Assembly (NCBI GenBank): GCA_003314535.1
Contig: POSG01000022.1
Location: forward strand, 1-53,479
Direction: 5' to 3'
Source: Geobacter sp.
GTDB taxonomy: Bacteria > Desulfobacterota > Desulfuromonadia > Geobacterales > Geobacteraceae
DNA: 53,479 bases
The stretch's first letter is position 1, and every line of letters starts with the position of its first letter. The position numbers and the translations under genes are program-made. Shown piece by piece: positions 17,793 through 26,625 of this stretch. Below the pieces are notes generated by a model that was not told where the DNA came from, did not search any database, and saw only the letters and a list, made by a program, of their open reading frames with translations.

Positions 17793-18893
17793 ATGGCAGA
17801 AGCGAACAAAACAGAAGATGTTGAAATGGACGAAACGGCACCGCCAGCGAAAAAGGGCGGCATCGGCGGCAGGAAACGGGCCGCCGTCATTCTCCTTGTC
17901 ATGCTGGTGGTTGCCGTGGTCTTGGGAATGTGGCTCTGGATCAGGAGCAAGACCCACGTCGAAACCGACAATGCGTTCATAGAATCGCATGTCTACTCAA
18001 TCTCGTCCCGGGTTCCCGGGAACGTGGCCCGGGTGCTGGTGCGGGACAACCAGTTCGTGAAAAAGGGTGATGTGCTGGTCGAGCTGGACCAGCAGGATTA
18101 CCGGCTGCGTGTGGACAATTATGCCGCGCAGCTGGATCTGGCCAGGAACGAGACGGCCAGCACCTATGCCCAGGTGGACGCGGCCCGGGCCGCAGTGAAC
18201 TCGGACCGGGCAAGGCTGGAGCAGGCCGAACTGGACCTGGCGCGGGGCAGGGCGCTGTACAAACGGGAGGTCATCCCCAAAGACCAGTTGGACAAGCTGG
18301 AAACCGCCCGCAAGGTTGCCGCGTCCAGGCTCCTGGAAACCGAGGGGTCGGTGCGCAGGGCACTGGCGATCCTGGGGCTTACCGGCAACGGCGGGAAAGA
18401 CGCGCAGATCGCCCGGAAAAAGGCCGAACTGGAAGAGAGCCGGCGCAATCTCTCCTTCACCAGTATCATTGCCCCGGCTGACGGCTACATAACCAAGAAA
18501 TCGGTGGAAGCCGGAAACAACATCCAGGCGGGCCAACCGCTCATGGCGCTTGTGGAGCTGAACAACACATGGATCACCGCCAATTACAAGGAAAGCCAGC
18601 TCACCCACGTGAAGCAGGGGCAGAAAGTGGAATTCGAGGTTGACACTTACCCCGGCAAGACCTTCAAAGGCAAAGTGGACAGCATCATGGCCGGAACCGG
18701 CGCTTCATTTTCCCTGCTGCCGCCGGAGAACGCCACGGGCAACTACGTCAAGGTCGTACAGCGGATACCGGTCAAGATCGTCATCGATTCCAGCAGCGAC
18801 CCCGATCACCTGCTGCGGGTCGGCATGAGCGTAGTTCCCACCGTTTTGACAGGAAGAAAGCTGGGTGACATACTCATGGACCCGTTCCGATAG
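17793..18893 (+). CDS. emrA: Periplasmic adaptor, EmrA/HlyD family
   Basis: Membrane fusion protein that joins the MFS exporter to the TolC duct. 366 residues. Cytoplasmic acidic/basic N-terminus, one transmembrane helix (about 30-50, AAVILLVMLVVAVVLGMWLW), then the biotinyl-lipoyl half motif ISSRVPGNVARVLVRDNQFV, a helical hairpin (about 110-200) and the second half motif IIAPADGYITKKSVEAGNNIQ, followed by a beta-barrel with ITANYKESQLTHVKQGQ. ATG has GGGAGG upstream. The only adaptor gene for two EmrB paralogues. Confidence 0.92.
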   Translation: MAEANKTEDVEMDETAPPAKKGGIGGRKRAAVILLVMLVVAVVLGMWLWIRSKTHVETDNAFIESHVYSISSRVPGNVARVLVRDNQFVKKGDVLVELDQQDYRLRVDNYAAQLDLARNETASTYAQVDAARAAVNSDRARLEQAELDLARGRALYKREVIPKDQLDKLETARKVAASRLLETEGSVRRALAILGLTGNGGKDAQIARKKAELEESRRNLSFTSIIAPADGYITKKSVEAGNNIQAGQPLMALVELNNTWITANYKESQLTHVKQGQKVEFEVDTYPGKTFKGKVDSIMAGTGASFSLLPPENATGNYVKVVQRIPVKIVIDSSSDPDHLLRVGMSVVPTVLTGRKLGDILMDPFR

Positions 18894-18997
18894 GCGGGTA
18901 CTACCCTCTCCCGCCGGGCGATCTCTGACCCTGCGCGCCGGATGCTACAGCGTACTGGTGTGTGATCGCCCTGGCGTCGGACAACCACGAGCCCCTC

Positions 18998-19022
18998 GGG
19001 CGAACACAAGGTTCGCCCCTAC
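18998..19022 (+). repeat. CTAC-closed REP-like hairpin in the emrA-emrB2 spacer
   Basis: GGGCGAAC-ACAAG-GTTCGCCC followed by CTAC, the inverse of the GTAG-tipped units. Ends 12 bases before the emrB2 start codon and occupies the place where a ribosome-binding site is expected; no purine-rich site is visible there. Confidence 0.6.
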
Positions 19023-19034
19023 AAATCGATCATC

Positions 19035-20585
19035 ATGGAAGAAAACCAGAGAAGCATCAGCAAGTGGCTGATCACCATAACCGTCATGATCCCCACATTC
19101 ATGGAGATCGTCGACACCTCAGTGGCCAACGTGGCGCTTCCCCACATGCAGGGCAGCCTCAATGCCGGCACGGACGAGGTCACCTGGGTCATCACCTCCT
19201 ACCTTGTGAGCAACGCCGTCATCCTCCCCATGACCGGGTGGCTCGCGCGCATGTTCGGCCGGAAGCGCTTCCTCATCACCTGCATAATCCTCTTCACGCT
19301 TTCGTCATTCCTCTGCGGGGCAGCCCCGAACCTGGGATCCCTGATATTCTTCAGGGTAATCCAGGGCGCTGCCGGCGGCGCTCTCATACCCATCAGCCAG
19401 GCCATACTGATGGAAACATTCCCCCCGCACCAGCAGGGCATGGCCATGGCGATCTTCGGCATCGGGGCCATGTTCGGCCCGGTGGTTGGGCCGACCCTCG
19501 GCGGATGGATAACCGACAACATGAGCTGGCGCTGGATCTTCTACATCAACATCCCGGTCGGCGTGTTCGCCGTGGTGATGGCCAAATACTTCATCTTCGA
19601 CCCGTCTTACATGAAGCGGCACAAGATGGCCATCGACTACTGGGGCCTGATCCTCCTGACGCTCGGCATCGGCTCGCTGCAGGTGGTTCTGGACAAGGGC
19701 CAGCAGGATGACTGGTTCAGCTCGTCGTTCATCATCACGTTTTCCATAATAGCAGCCGTTGCGCTGCTCCTGTTCGTGTTCGCGGAACTCAGGCACGAGC
19801 AGCCCGTCGTCAATCTGCGGCTCTTCAGGGACATTTCGTTCTCGTCCGGCAACTTCATCATGTTCATCGTCGGTTTCTGCCTCTACGGCTCCATCGTCAT
19901 GATACCCATGTTCCTGCAGACGATGATGGGATACAGCGCGACCATGGCAGGGATGGTCATGGCGCCGGGCGGCATTGCGACTCTTGTCGCAATGCCGGTG
20001 GTGGGGATTCTCGTCCAGCGTCTCGACGGAAGGCTGATCGTCCTGGCGGGTCTTCTTATGGGGGGATGGTCCATGTTCGTCATGCAGGGCTTCAACCTGG
20101 AGGCCTCTTACTGGATCTTCGTCTGGCCGCGCATCCTGCTGGGAGTTGCCATGGCTATGATATTCGTGCCGCTGATAACGATAACCCTATCCACTATTCC
20201 CAAGGAGGAGATGGGCAATGCCACCGGAATGAACAACCTGCTGCGCAACATCGGCGGCAGCGTGGGCATCGCCACATCGGCTACGCTCCTGTCCAGGGTT
20301 TCACAGTTCTACCAGACAAACCTGGCCGCGCACGTGAATCCCTACAGCCCGACAGTCCAGCTGCAATGGTCGGAGCTGCAGCAGGGCGCAATGGCCAGAG
20401 GCATCGACGCGGTCACGTCACAGAAAACGGCACTGGGCATTCTCTATGGGATCGTCCAGAAGCAAGCAGGAATGCTTGCCTACAACTACATCTTCTGGGT
20501 GATCGGCATAGCTTTCCTGGCTGTCATCCCGTTCCTGCTCCTGCTGAAGAAACTCAAGAGCCAGGGATCGGTAGCCATTCACTGA
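19035..20585 (+). CDS. DHA2-family MFS drug exporter, EmrB-like (copy 2)
   Basis: Second EmrB-type exporter of the operon, 516 residues, colinear with copy 1 including MKW/SKWLIT(I)TVMIP at the start, FMEIVDTSVANVALPHM, GWLARMFGRKRFL and GAMFGPVVGPTLGGWI. Both proteins share long identical stretches, pointing to tandem duplication; they differ most in loops and near the C-terminus, so substrate range may differ. The start is set by homology; there is no Shine-Dalgarno, and a REP-like hairpin ends 12 bases upstream. Either weakly translated or expressed by read-through coupling from emrA, 141 bases back. Confidence 0.9.
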   Translation: MEENQRSISKWLITITVMIPTFMEIVDTSVANVALPHMQGSLNAGTDEVTWVITSYLVSNAVILPMTGWLARMFGRKRFLITCIILFTLSSFLCGAAPNLGSLIFFRVIQGAAGGALIPISQAILMETFPPHQQGMAMAIFGIGAMFGPVVGPTLGGWITDNMSWRWIFYINIPVGVFAVVMAKYFIFDPSYMKRHKMAIDYWGLILLTLGIGSLQVVLDKGQQDDWFSSSFIITFSIIAAVALLLFVFAELRHEQPVVNLRLFRDISFSSGNFIMFIVGFCLYGSIVMIPMFLQTMMGYSATMAGMVMAPGGIATLVAMPVVGILVQRLDGRLIVLAGLLMGGWSMFVMQGFNLEASYWIFVWPRILLGVAMAMIFVPLITITLSTIPKEEMGNATGMNNLLRNIGGSVGIATSATLLSRVSQFYQTNLAAHVNPYSPTVQLQWSELQQGAMARGIDAVTSQKTALGILYGIVQKQAGMLAYNYIFWVIGIAFLAVIPFLLLLKKLKSQGSVAIH

Positions 20586-20588
20586 ACA

Positions 20589-20649
20589 CGAATCCGTGAC
20601 GTCTGAACGCCGAGATGGGCAGAATTCCGGGGGAGGCGTCACGGATTCG
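20589..20649. terminator. Large inverted repeat between convergent genes
   Basis: Perfect 13-base arms (CGAATCCGTGACG and its inverse CGTCACGGATTCG) enclose a 35-base loop between emrB2 and the convergent glycosyltransferase. It has no T-tract, so intrinsic termination is uncertain; it may simply limit convergent transcription. Confidence 0.4.
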
Positions 20650-20689
20650 GATTATTGCGGTGCGCCGGGCTGCTCCGCCTGCACTCGGT

Positions 20690-21850
20690 TCAACCTGCCA
20701 ACTCCCTGCACACAGCTTCCAGCTCCGCCCCCCTCGCCTCCCAGGAATGTTCCCGTACCACCTTTTCCCGGACCCGCAACGCCAGGTCACTTCTTTTCCC
20801 ACTGTCCACGACAAGGTCCTCCAGGCAGCGTGCGAAATCCCCCGCATCGCCAAATCGCGCGTATACACCTGTTTCTCCGAGGATTTCCCTGTTGACCGGC
20901 GTATCAAAAGCCACTACGGGAAGCCCGCACGCCATGTAGTTGAAGAGCTTGCCGTTTGCTTCCGTGAGAGAGATTTTCGGCGACATTGCAACATCCCCTG
21001 CGGACAGGAGACCGGCAGCGTCACGGTAATCGATGCGCCCGGTGAAGGTCATCCGGTCATCCAGGCCCCGTTCAGCAGCCTTGCGGCGGTAGTTATCCTC
21101 GGGAAAGCCCATCAAAAGGAAGTGGATCATCGTTCCGCGTTCCCTGAGGCTGCTCGCCGCATCCAGAACAATGTCCATTCCCTGGTAGGTGTTCATTATG
21201 CCGAGGAATACCGCAACCGGCACATCGGCGGGAATACCCAGGCGGCGACGCGCTTCAGTGCCCGGCCGGGGAGAGAAATCATAAGTGTCCACTCCATCCA
21301 TGAGAACCCGCACCTTGCCTGCCGGCATTCGCCACCTGTCACGCAGGTCCTCGGCGCCCGGCCCCGAGCTGGTAATTATCCGGTCCGCGGACCTGTTGAC
21401 GAATCCCTCTATCGCCAGGAAGAAACGATACGGCAGAGATCCCTCCCTGACGAAACCGTGATCGACTATTTCCCCGGTCAGGCTCCCCTGGCAGTCGAAG
21501 AGGAGAGGGACTCCCAGCAGGCGCTTGAGAAAAACTCCGACAAACGCCCCTTCATGGAGATGGGCATGGATAATGTGCGGTCTGAACCTTCGCGCAACGG
21601 CCAGGGCCTTGAAAAACAGCAGGATATCCAGGTAGGGCTTGTGCCAGGACGGACCCGCGGCTAGCTTGCGGTACCAGGGCATGGATGGGATTCGAAAAGT
21701 GGGGATGCCCGGAAGGTCCCGTCCCAGGTGATAAGTGACGATCCGCACGTCATGGCCGCGCCGGACCAACGCGCGTGCTTCCTCGTAAATGCGCACATGG
21801 CAGCCCCGGTCCGCGAAATAGGGGGTCGGCGCCAGCATCAGGATCCGCAT
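20690..21850 (-). CDS. GT4-family glycosyltransferase (GT-B fold)
   Basis: Sugar-nucleotide dependent transferase. Start at ATG 21850 (MRILMLAPTPYFADRGCHV...), 386 residues, with AAGGGA just upstream and only seven bases after the preceding gene; the frame is open to 21913, but that would overlap. GT-B layout: N-terminal acceptor domain with HIIHAHLHEG (about 95-104), C-terminal donor domain with VFLGIMNTYQGMDIV and the E-x7-E-like motif region SPKISLTEANGKLFNYMACGLPVVAFD (key residues K, E, G). The donor and acceptor are unknown. Last gene of a three-transferase cluster. Confidence 0.85.
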   Translation of the reverse strand: MRILMLAPTPYFADRGCHVRIYEEARALVRRGHDVRIVTYHLGRDLPGIPTFRIPSMPWYRKLAAGPSWHKPYLDILLFFKALAVARRFRPHIIHAHLHEGAFVGVFLKRLLGVPLLFDCQGSLTGEIVDHGFVREGSLPYRFFLAIEGFVNRSADRIITSSGPGAEDLRDRWRMPAGKVRVLMDGVDTYDFSPRPGTEARRRLGIPADVPVAVFLGIMNTYQGMDIVLDAASSLRERGTMIHFLLMGFPEDNYRRKAAERGLDDRMTFTGRIDYRDAAGLLSAGDVAMSPKISLTEANGKLFNYMACGLPVVAFDTPVNREILGETGVYARFGDAGDFARCLEDLVVDSGKRSDLALRVREKVVREHSWEARGAELEAVCRELAG

Positions 21851-21857
21851 GCTTCCC

Positions 21858-22802
21858 TTATTCAAGGTTGATCTTTTCCCTGACCGTGTAGATCGGCTTG
21901 CCCTGGGTTTCATAATAGGTCCTTGCGATCAGTTCCCCGATGAGGCCGAGCACAATGAACTGGACACCGATAAAAAGGAGCAGCACCGTGAGGAGGAGAA
22001 GCGGATTTCTGTTCATGCTCATGTGCAGGAACAGCTTCATGTAAATCGTCGCACCGCCCGACAGCACCGATGCCAGCAGGGTATAGACGCCGAAGCGTCC
22101 GAACAGCTGGATGGGCCGGGTGGAATAGTTCAGAAGGAATTTGACGGTCATCAGATCCAGGATGACACGCATGGTGCGTGAGATGCCGTACTTGCTGGCG
22201 CCGCGAAGCCGGGGGCGGTGCCCGACAGGTATTTCGGTCACCCTGGCGCCGATCTGGGACACGAGCGCCGGGACGAAACGGTGCATTTCGCCGTACAGGT
22301 TGATCCCGTCCAGCAATTCCCTGCGGTATGCCTTGAGCGTGCAGCCGTAATCATGGAGCCGGATGCCGGTCATGCCGGAAATGAATCGGTTGGCGAGAAT
22401 GGACGGCAAGGTGCGGTTTATGAAGGAGTCCTTCCGGTCACGGCGCCACCCCGACACCACGTCGAAACCCTCCCCTATCCTGGCCAGCAGGCGGGGAATG
22501 TCAGCGGGATCGTTCTGCAAGTCGCCGTCCATGGGAATGACCACCTCCCCGGAAGCCGCGTCGAATCCTGCGGCCATTGCAGCAGTCTGGCCAAAATTGC
22601 GCCTGAAGCGGATCACCTTTACCCGGGGGTCGGATGCCGCGATCTCGCCGAGGATCCGGAAAGATCCGTCCGTGGAGCCATCATCGACCATGATCAGCTC
22701 GTAGTCCGTGCCGCTCCCTCCAAGCGCTTCCCCGACCTCACGGTGAAGGTCGCGGATGTTGTCTGCCTCGTTATAAATGGGTACTACTATACTGAGATCC
22801 AA
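21858..22802 (-). CDS. GT2-family glycosyltransferase with C-terminal membrane helices (DPM1/ArnC-like)
   Basis: Transfers a sugar to a polyprenyl phosphate carrier at the inner membrane, by family. 314 residues from a TTG start at 22802 with AGGA six bases upstream. GT-A domain: SIVVPIYNEADNI at the start, VDDGSTDGS (about 40-48), and the metal-binding MDGDLQNDPADI (about 92-103), then two transmembrane helices near the C-terminus (about 230-255 and 265-290). This architecture is that of dolichol-phosphate-mannose-synthase-like and undecaprenyl-phosphate-sugar synthases (ArnC, GtrB). Could feed the GT-C-type protein at 4081, though not linked in position. Confidence 0.85.
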   Translation of the reverse strand: MDLSIVVPIYNEADNIRDLHREVGEALGGSGTDYELIMVDDGSTDGSFRILGEIAASDPRVKVIRFRRNFGQTAAMAAGFDAASGEVVIPMDGDLQNDPADIPRLLARIGEGFDVVSGWRRDRKDSFINRTLPSILANRFISGMTGIRLHDYGCTLKAYRRELLDGINLYGEMHRFVPALVSQIGARVTEIPVGHRPRLRGASKYGISRTMRVILDLMTVKFLLNYSTRPIQLFGRFGVYTLLASVLSGGATIYMKLFLHMSMNRNPLLLLTVLLLFIGVQFIVLGLIGELIARTYYETQGKPIYTVREKINLE

Positions 22803-22852
22803 AACTTATCCTCGCAATCCAATAGTCGACAGTAAACGTATATCGGTTTTCA

Positions 22853-22909
22853 GTAGGGGCAAACCTTGTGTTTGCCCACCGAAAGGGCGATCACGAGGAT
22901 CGCCCCTAC
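22853..22909 (+). repeat. Paired GTAG...CTAC REP-like element (BIME-like)
   Basis: Left unit GTAGGGGCAAACC...GGTTTGCCC-type hairpin and right unit GGGCGATC-ACGA-GGATCGCCC closed by CTAC. Lies in the 119-base gap between two glycosyltransferase genes. Left-unit loop CCTTGTG matches, inverted, the hairpin at 18998-19022. Confidence 0.6.
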
Positions 22910-22921
22910 ATCACAAACCTG

Positions 22922-23905
22922 CTACCATTCTGCCCCGCTGTCGAACGCCTTGATCCTATTCACGGTCACCGCACCCTGGGAAGGGGCCCTTTTCCGGCCC
23001 GCATACCTGATCATGCCCCAGACAAGTCCTGCGCCGTAAGACAGGTGAAGAAGGGCGAAAACCAGGGGAAGAAGCAGTGCCGGGAGGGGGTCTCTCTTCT
23101 CGGCCCCTGCATGAACGGCCCCTGCCATGCACATGGTTAGGTAACACAAAAGGGGAAAGTAGTAAACAATCCCATGCGCGAAGGGAAGAGACAAAAGGTA
23201 AACAAGGAACACTGCAGGCACATACGGGGCAGGCCCGCTCCCGCCGCCCAGCAGGATCTGCTGCGCTCTCCCCCTGCCGTAGCCGGAAAGCTGGCGCACG
23301 AAGGCCGCAAGCGATCTTCTCTGGCTTCGCAAGACAGAAAGTCCGGGATCATGAATCAACTTCCAACCTTGCCGCCTGATCCTTACCAGGAACTCGTTTT
23401 CCTCGTTGGGGTAGAGGCGTTCGTCGAAACCGCCGTTGTCACGGAAAACTCCTGCCGACATGGCGAGGTTGCAGAGGATAAGCTCATGATCCCCCGTCTC
23501 GCGGGGAACGCCGCTCTTCCTGTAGCGGTTGCAGACCCCTCCGGCGCCGAAGGGGGAAGCCAATGCCATGCCGAAAGAGCGCTGGAAAACAGAATCGCTT
23601 TCCGGTGTCAGGGACGGCCCGCCGACTGCAGCCAGTGATTCGTGGGAAAAATGGGCGGCGATCGTCGACAAAGCAGCGGGCTCCACCATCGAATCGTCGT
23701 CCAGGAAGTAGAGGACCTCCCCCTCGGCCCGGGATGCTGCAATATTGCGCTGGCGGCTCGGGCAGGAACCTTCGGCCACCAGCACCTCGAAAGATCCTGC
23801 CGGATAGTCGAAGCGGCGCAACCCGTCCAGCGCCCGCACTTCACCACCCGGCTTTACCGGGATGATTATTGATATTTTCGTAAATTCCAAGCTTTTACTG
23901 TTCAT
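22922..23905 (-). CDS. GT2-family glycosyltransferase with C-terminal membrane helices
   Basis: Membrane-anchored sugar transferase. Start at ATG 23905 (MNSKSLEFTKISIIIPVKPGG...), 327 residues; the longer frame (to 23962) crosses a terminator and is rejected. GT-A features: ISIIIPVKPGG, the pair of acidic residues in LYFLDDDSMVEP, and an NEENEFLVRIRRQGW acceptor-side motif; three hydrophobic segments follow at about 235-300. Similar in layout to cellulose/hyaluronan synthase-type or cell-wall polymer GT2 enzymes. No strong ribosome site seen. First of three transferase genes. Confidence 0.8.
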   Translation of the reverse strand: MNSKSLEFTKISIIIPVKPGGEVRALDGLRRFDYPAGSFEVLVAEGSCPSRQRNIAASRAEGEVLYFLDDDSMVEPAALSTIAAHFSHESLAAVGGPSLTPESDSVFQRSFGMALASPFGAGGVCNRYRKSGVPRETGDHELILCNLAMSAGVFRDNGGFDERLYPNEENEFLVRIRRQGWKLIHDPGLSVLRSQRRSLAAFVRQLSGYGRGRAQQILLGGGSGPAPYVPAVFLVYLLSLPFAHGIVYYFPLLCYLTMCMAGAVHAGAEKRDPLPALLLPLVFALLHLSYGAGLVWGMIRYAGRKRAPSQGAVTVNRIKAFDSGAEW

Positions 23906-23914
23906 GCGTACCCA

Positions 23915-23924
23915 TTGTATACAA
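23915..23924. promoter_or_regulatory. Perfect 10-base palindrome upstream of the glycosyltransferase cluster
   Basis: TTGTATACAA, ten bases before the start codon and adjoining the terminator. May be an operator or chance; too short to decide. Confidence 0.25.
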
Positions 23925-23957
23925 CAAAAAGACCGGGAAGTCCCGGCCTTTTCCTTC
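23925..23957 (-). terminator. Intrinsic terminator of the resBC operon
   Basis: On the minus strand a GGCCGGGA-CT-TCCCGGTC stem is followed by TTTTTGTTGT, 30 bases after the ResC-like stop. The plus-strand complement also has TTTT, so it could act both ways. Confidence 0.75.
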
Positions 23958-23984
23958 GGCATTCTCCCTGTCGCTGCCTGCCCC

Positions 23985-24836
23985 CTACCCTGCTCCGTAG
24001 CTGTGCAGGCCGGAAAGGAGCAGGTTGACCCCCAGGTAGCAGAAGATCGTCGCGGCGAATCCGGCGATGGAAAGGATCGCAGATCGTTTGCCGACCCATC
24101 CGCGGGTTATCCTGGCATGGAGAAAGGCCGCGTAAATGAACCAGACGATGAGCGACCAGGTTTCTTTCGGGTCCCAGCTCCAGTAGGTTCCCCAGGCATA
24201 GTTGGCCCAGGCTGCGCCGGTTATGATCCCGATTGTCAGGAGCGGAAACCCCACCATGATGGCGCGGTAATTCAATTCGTCCAGCACTTTCGCAGCGGGG
24301 AAAAGGGAAAACGCGCCGCCTGCATGGACGTTTCCGCCGGTGCTCTCGTGCCTGGCCTTGAGCAGGTACATTATGGAAACGCCGCAGGCAACGGCAAAAG
24401 CGGCATAGCCCAGAAAACAGGTGATCACGTGATACAAGAGCCAGTTGCTCTGCAAGGCGGGCAAGAGCGGTTCTATGCCGCTGTCCAGCCTGCGCTGGGC
24501 CCAGGCCATTGCCAGGAAGGCAAAGAGGACGGCAAATGCTCCGGCTGCCCGTACCCGGTACCTTGCATCCATCAACAGAAAGATCAGGATGACGGCCCAG
24601 GCAAAGAAAACCACCGATTCGTAAAGGTTCGCCAGGGGAGCATGACCGTAGCCCAGATCGTAAGTTTCCTTCCAGCGGAACCCGATGGCGGCGGTGTGAA
24701 CGACGAATCCGAACAGGGTTGCCATGGTGCCGCCCAGCCCCACTCTCCTGTTCCTGGATGCCAGGAAGGCGAAGAAAGTGACTGTTGCGGCAAGGTAGGC
24801 AAGCGCAGCGATATTGAAAAGATTGGAACTGGACAT
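23985..24836 (-). CDS. Cytochrome c biogenesis protein ResC/CcsA (System II)
   Basis: Heme-handling membrane subunit of the System II synthetase that attaches heme to apocytochromes c outside the inner membrane. 283 residues, about eight helices. Diagnostic tryptophan-rich WWD motif WANYAWGTYWSWDPKETW at about 215-232 with flanking histidines (HVITCFLGY, HARITRG) that can act as heme ligands. Fourteen bases after the ResB gene. Fits a lineage rich in multiheme cytochromes. Confidence 0.92.
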   Translation of the reverse strand: MSSSNLFNIAALAYLAATVTFFAFLASRNRRVGLGGTMATLFGFVVHTAAIGFRWKETYDLGYGHAPLANLYESVVFFAWAVILIFLLMDARYRVRAAGAFAVLFAFLAMAWAQRRLDSGIEPLLPALQSNWLLYHVITCFLGYAAFAVACGVSIMYLLKARHESTGGNVHAGGAFSLFPAAKVLDELNYRAIMVGFPLLTIGIITGAAWANYAWGTYWSWDPKETWSLIVWFIYAAFLHARITRGWVGKRSAILSIAGFAATIFCYLGVNLLLSGLHSYGAG

Positions 24837-24850
24837 CCGAATGGTCTCCG

Positions 24851-26212
24851 TTACTGCAGTTCTTTCAGATTATCCGAAAGTTTTACCAAGAAATCCTTGA
24901 ACGCCGCCTGGTTCCTGCCGGCATTCCCTGCCATCACGGCACGACCGTCCGCAATCCGGACCCAGATCCTCCTGTTGGACAGGAAAAAGGCCGTGATCAA
25001 CCCGCCGACCAACAGGAAACAGCCGATCCAGACAACAATCACGCCAGGATCCCTGACCACCTTGAGGCCTGTGATCCAGGCTTCGTCAACGCTGTCGAAG
25101 GTGAATGCCAGAGCACCTCCCCTCTGGGAGTCGAAATCGGGATAACGCTGCAGCAGAAGGATGGTTTGATGTTCGCCGACTCTCGGAATGAGTTCCGCGA
25201 GAACCGCGGGCCCCGAGGCATGGGGAAAGTTGGGCCGGACTTCGGGGATAAATTCCAGGGGTTTCAGGGAATCACCATTCGGCAGGGAAACCGTTTCACC
25301 CTGTCGGGCTGTAACGCGTGCGACTGAACCCGTGGCACGTTCCCTGGCGGAGAAATGGAAAGACGGAGGGCCGGCAGTGCTGTATCCGCTCTGGTAAAAG
25401 GTAACTCCCCGGTAAGTCAGCGGACGGTTGACTATGACTTCACTCTTGTCCACAACCGTCCGTCCCTTTTCGATAATGCTCAGCACACTCTTGAATTCCT
25501 TGGGAACACCGGTCTCGTAATAGCTGACGGAAAAGGAATCACATCGGAGCGTGTAGCCCAATTCGATTTTCCTGTCGCCGGGACCGGCGACGACCGTGGT
25601 GATGCTTCCTCCCTCGGGGATCTCCGCATAGGTCTCTAATCCGAACAAGGACCCTATGATGACCCCGATGAAGATGATAATGATGCTCAAGTGGAGCACA
25701 TAGACCCCTACCCTGCCATAGCGGCCCTTCTGGGCAAACAGGTGGACCTCCTTGCCGACCCGGGTGACATGGGGCGCTGCAAACTCCCTCCCCAGAAACT
25801 CGGAAACTTTCCGTTCCATTTCGGAGGCGCCGTACCTGGTCTTCCACGGCTTCGAAAAGGGGAGCGATCTCTCCAGCGCTTCGTCAAGGACCATCGGCGG
25901 GCTGGTGATGCTTTTCCAATCGCGGGGAAGCCTGCGCAGCGAGCAGGCGATGAGGTTCATGCACAGCAAGCCGAGCAGGGCAGTGAACCACCAGGAATGA
26001 TACATGTCGAAGAAATCCAGCTTGTAATATAAGTGGAATTTGGCCACGCTGACAGAGTGCAGGTATTTCTCGAAGGCCGGACTTCCCTTCTGGGGAATGA
26101 CAGTCCCGATGATCGATACTGCTGCCAGGCCGATCAGGAGGAATATTGTCAGTTTCAGCGAGGAGAAGAATTTCCAGATGGAATCCGCAAGATCATCGGC
26201 AACTGTTCTCAA
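24851..26212 (-). CDS. Cytochrome c biogenesis protein ResB/Ccs1 (System II)
   Basis: Partner of ResC in System II heme attachment. 453 residues from TTG at 26212, with GGAG seven bases upstream. Layout of ResB: three N-terminal helices (LKLTIFLLIGLAAVSIIGTVIPQ near 20-42), a periplasmic domain with VHLFAQKGRYGRVGVYVLHLS and a fourth helix, and a C-terminal helix near 395-420 before a short cytoplasmic tail (last helix GLKVVRDPGVIVVWIGCFLL). Operon with ResC. Confidence 0.9.
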   Translation of the reverse strand: MRTVADDLADSIWKFFSSLKLTIFLLIGLAAVSIIGTVIPQKGSPAFEKYLHSVSVAKFHLYYKLDFFDMYHSWWFTALLGLLCMNLIACSLRRLPRDWKSITSPPMVLDEALERSLPFSKPWKTRYGASEMERKVSEFLGREFAAPHVTRVGKEVHLFAQKGRYGRVGVYVLHLSIIIIFIGVIIGSLFGLETYAEIPEGGSITTVVAGPGDRKIELGYTLRCDSFSVSYYETGVPKEFKSVLSIIEKGRTVVDKSEVIVNRPLTYRGVTFYQSGYSTAGPPSFHFSARERATGSVARVTARQGETVSLPNGDSLKPLEFIPEVRPNFPHASGPAVLAELIPRVGEHQTILLLQRYPDFDSQRGGALAFTFDSVDEAWITGLKVVRDPGVIVVWIGCFLLVGGLITAFFLSNRRIWVRIADGRAVMAGNAGRNQAAFKDFLVKLSDNLKELQ

Positions 26213-26625
26213 TGAGTTTCTCCAGGAACAAACGAGGGATAACGAGAATCAATCCGTTACCCCTTTCTGACTGCCTTCACGAAGGCCGTTCAATCCACTG
26301 CCTAAATCTTTTTTCGGCGAAACCTTGCCCTGCGCGTCAATTCAAAACCGGCGCGGTTTCTTTCCGGTAAAAACAGTATTCATATTTTCATATACCGGCC
26401 CGCATCTGTCAAGAATAAACGCTGGCAGCATTTTGCGTCCAGATGAAGACTTCAACCTCGCGCGAATAGGCCCCGGCTGCTTTTTTACCTTGAAAAAAAA
26501 GGCGTCTGGTGCTAAAAGTGCAAAAGTTTTCATGCTTTTTTGCTCCGTGGCAGACGCTTGCCGGGGAGTTGACCCGCGAAGCAGGTTATGCTGCCGCAAT
26601 ATACGGTCGGATTCCGGAGGGAACG
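26213..26625. other. Divergent spacer between resB and the chemoreceptor gene
   Basis: 413 bases. Contains an A/T-rich stretch with runs of T and A around 26480-26510 and 26535-26545 and a TTGACC hexamer at 26569-26574 without a matching -10. No promoter, operator or RNA could be assigned. The in-frame extension upstream of the chemoreceptor (to 26509) has no ribosome site and is treated as non-coding. Confidence 0.5.

Noticed and set aside
23862-25145. 427-codon frame antisense to the ResC/ResB genes
   Set aside because: Opposite to two clearly recognised membrane proteins, no family resemblance.
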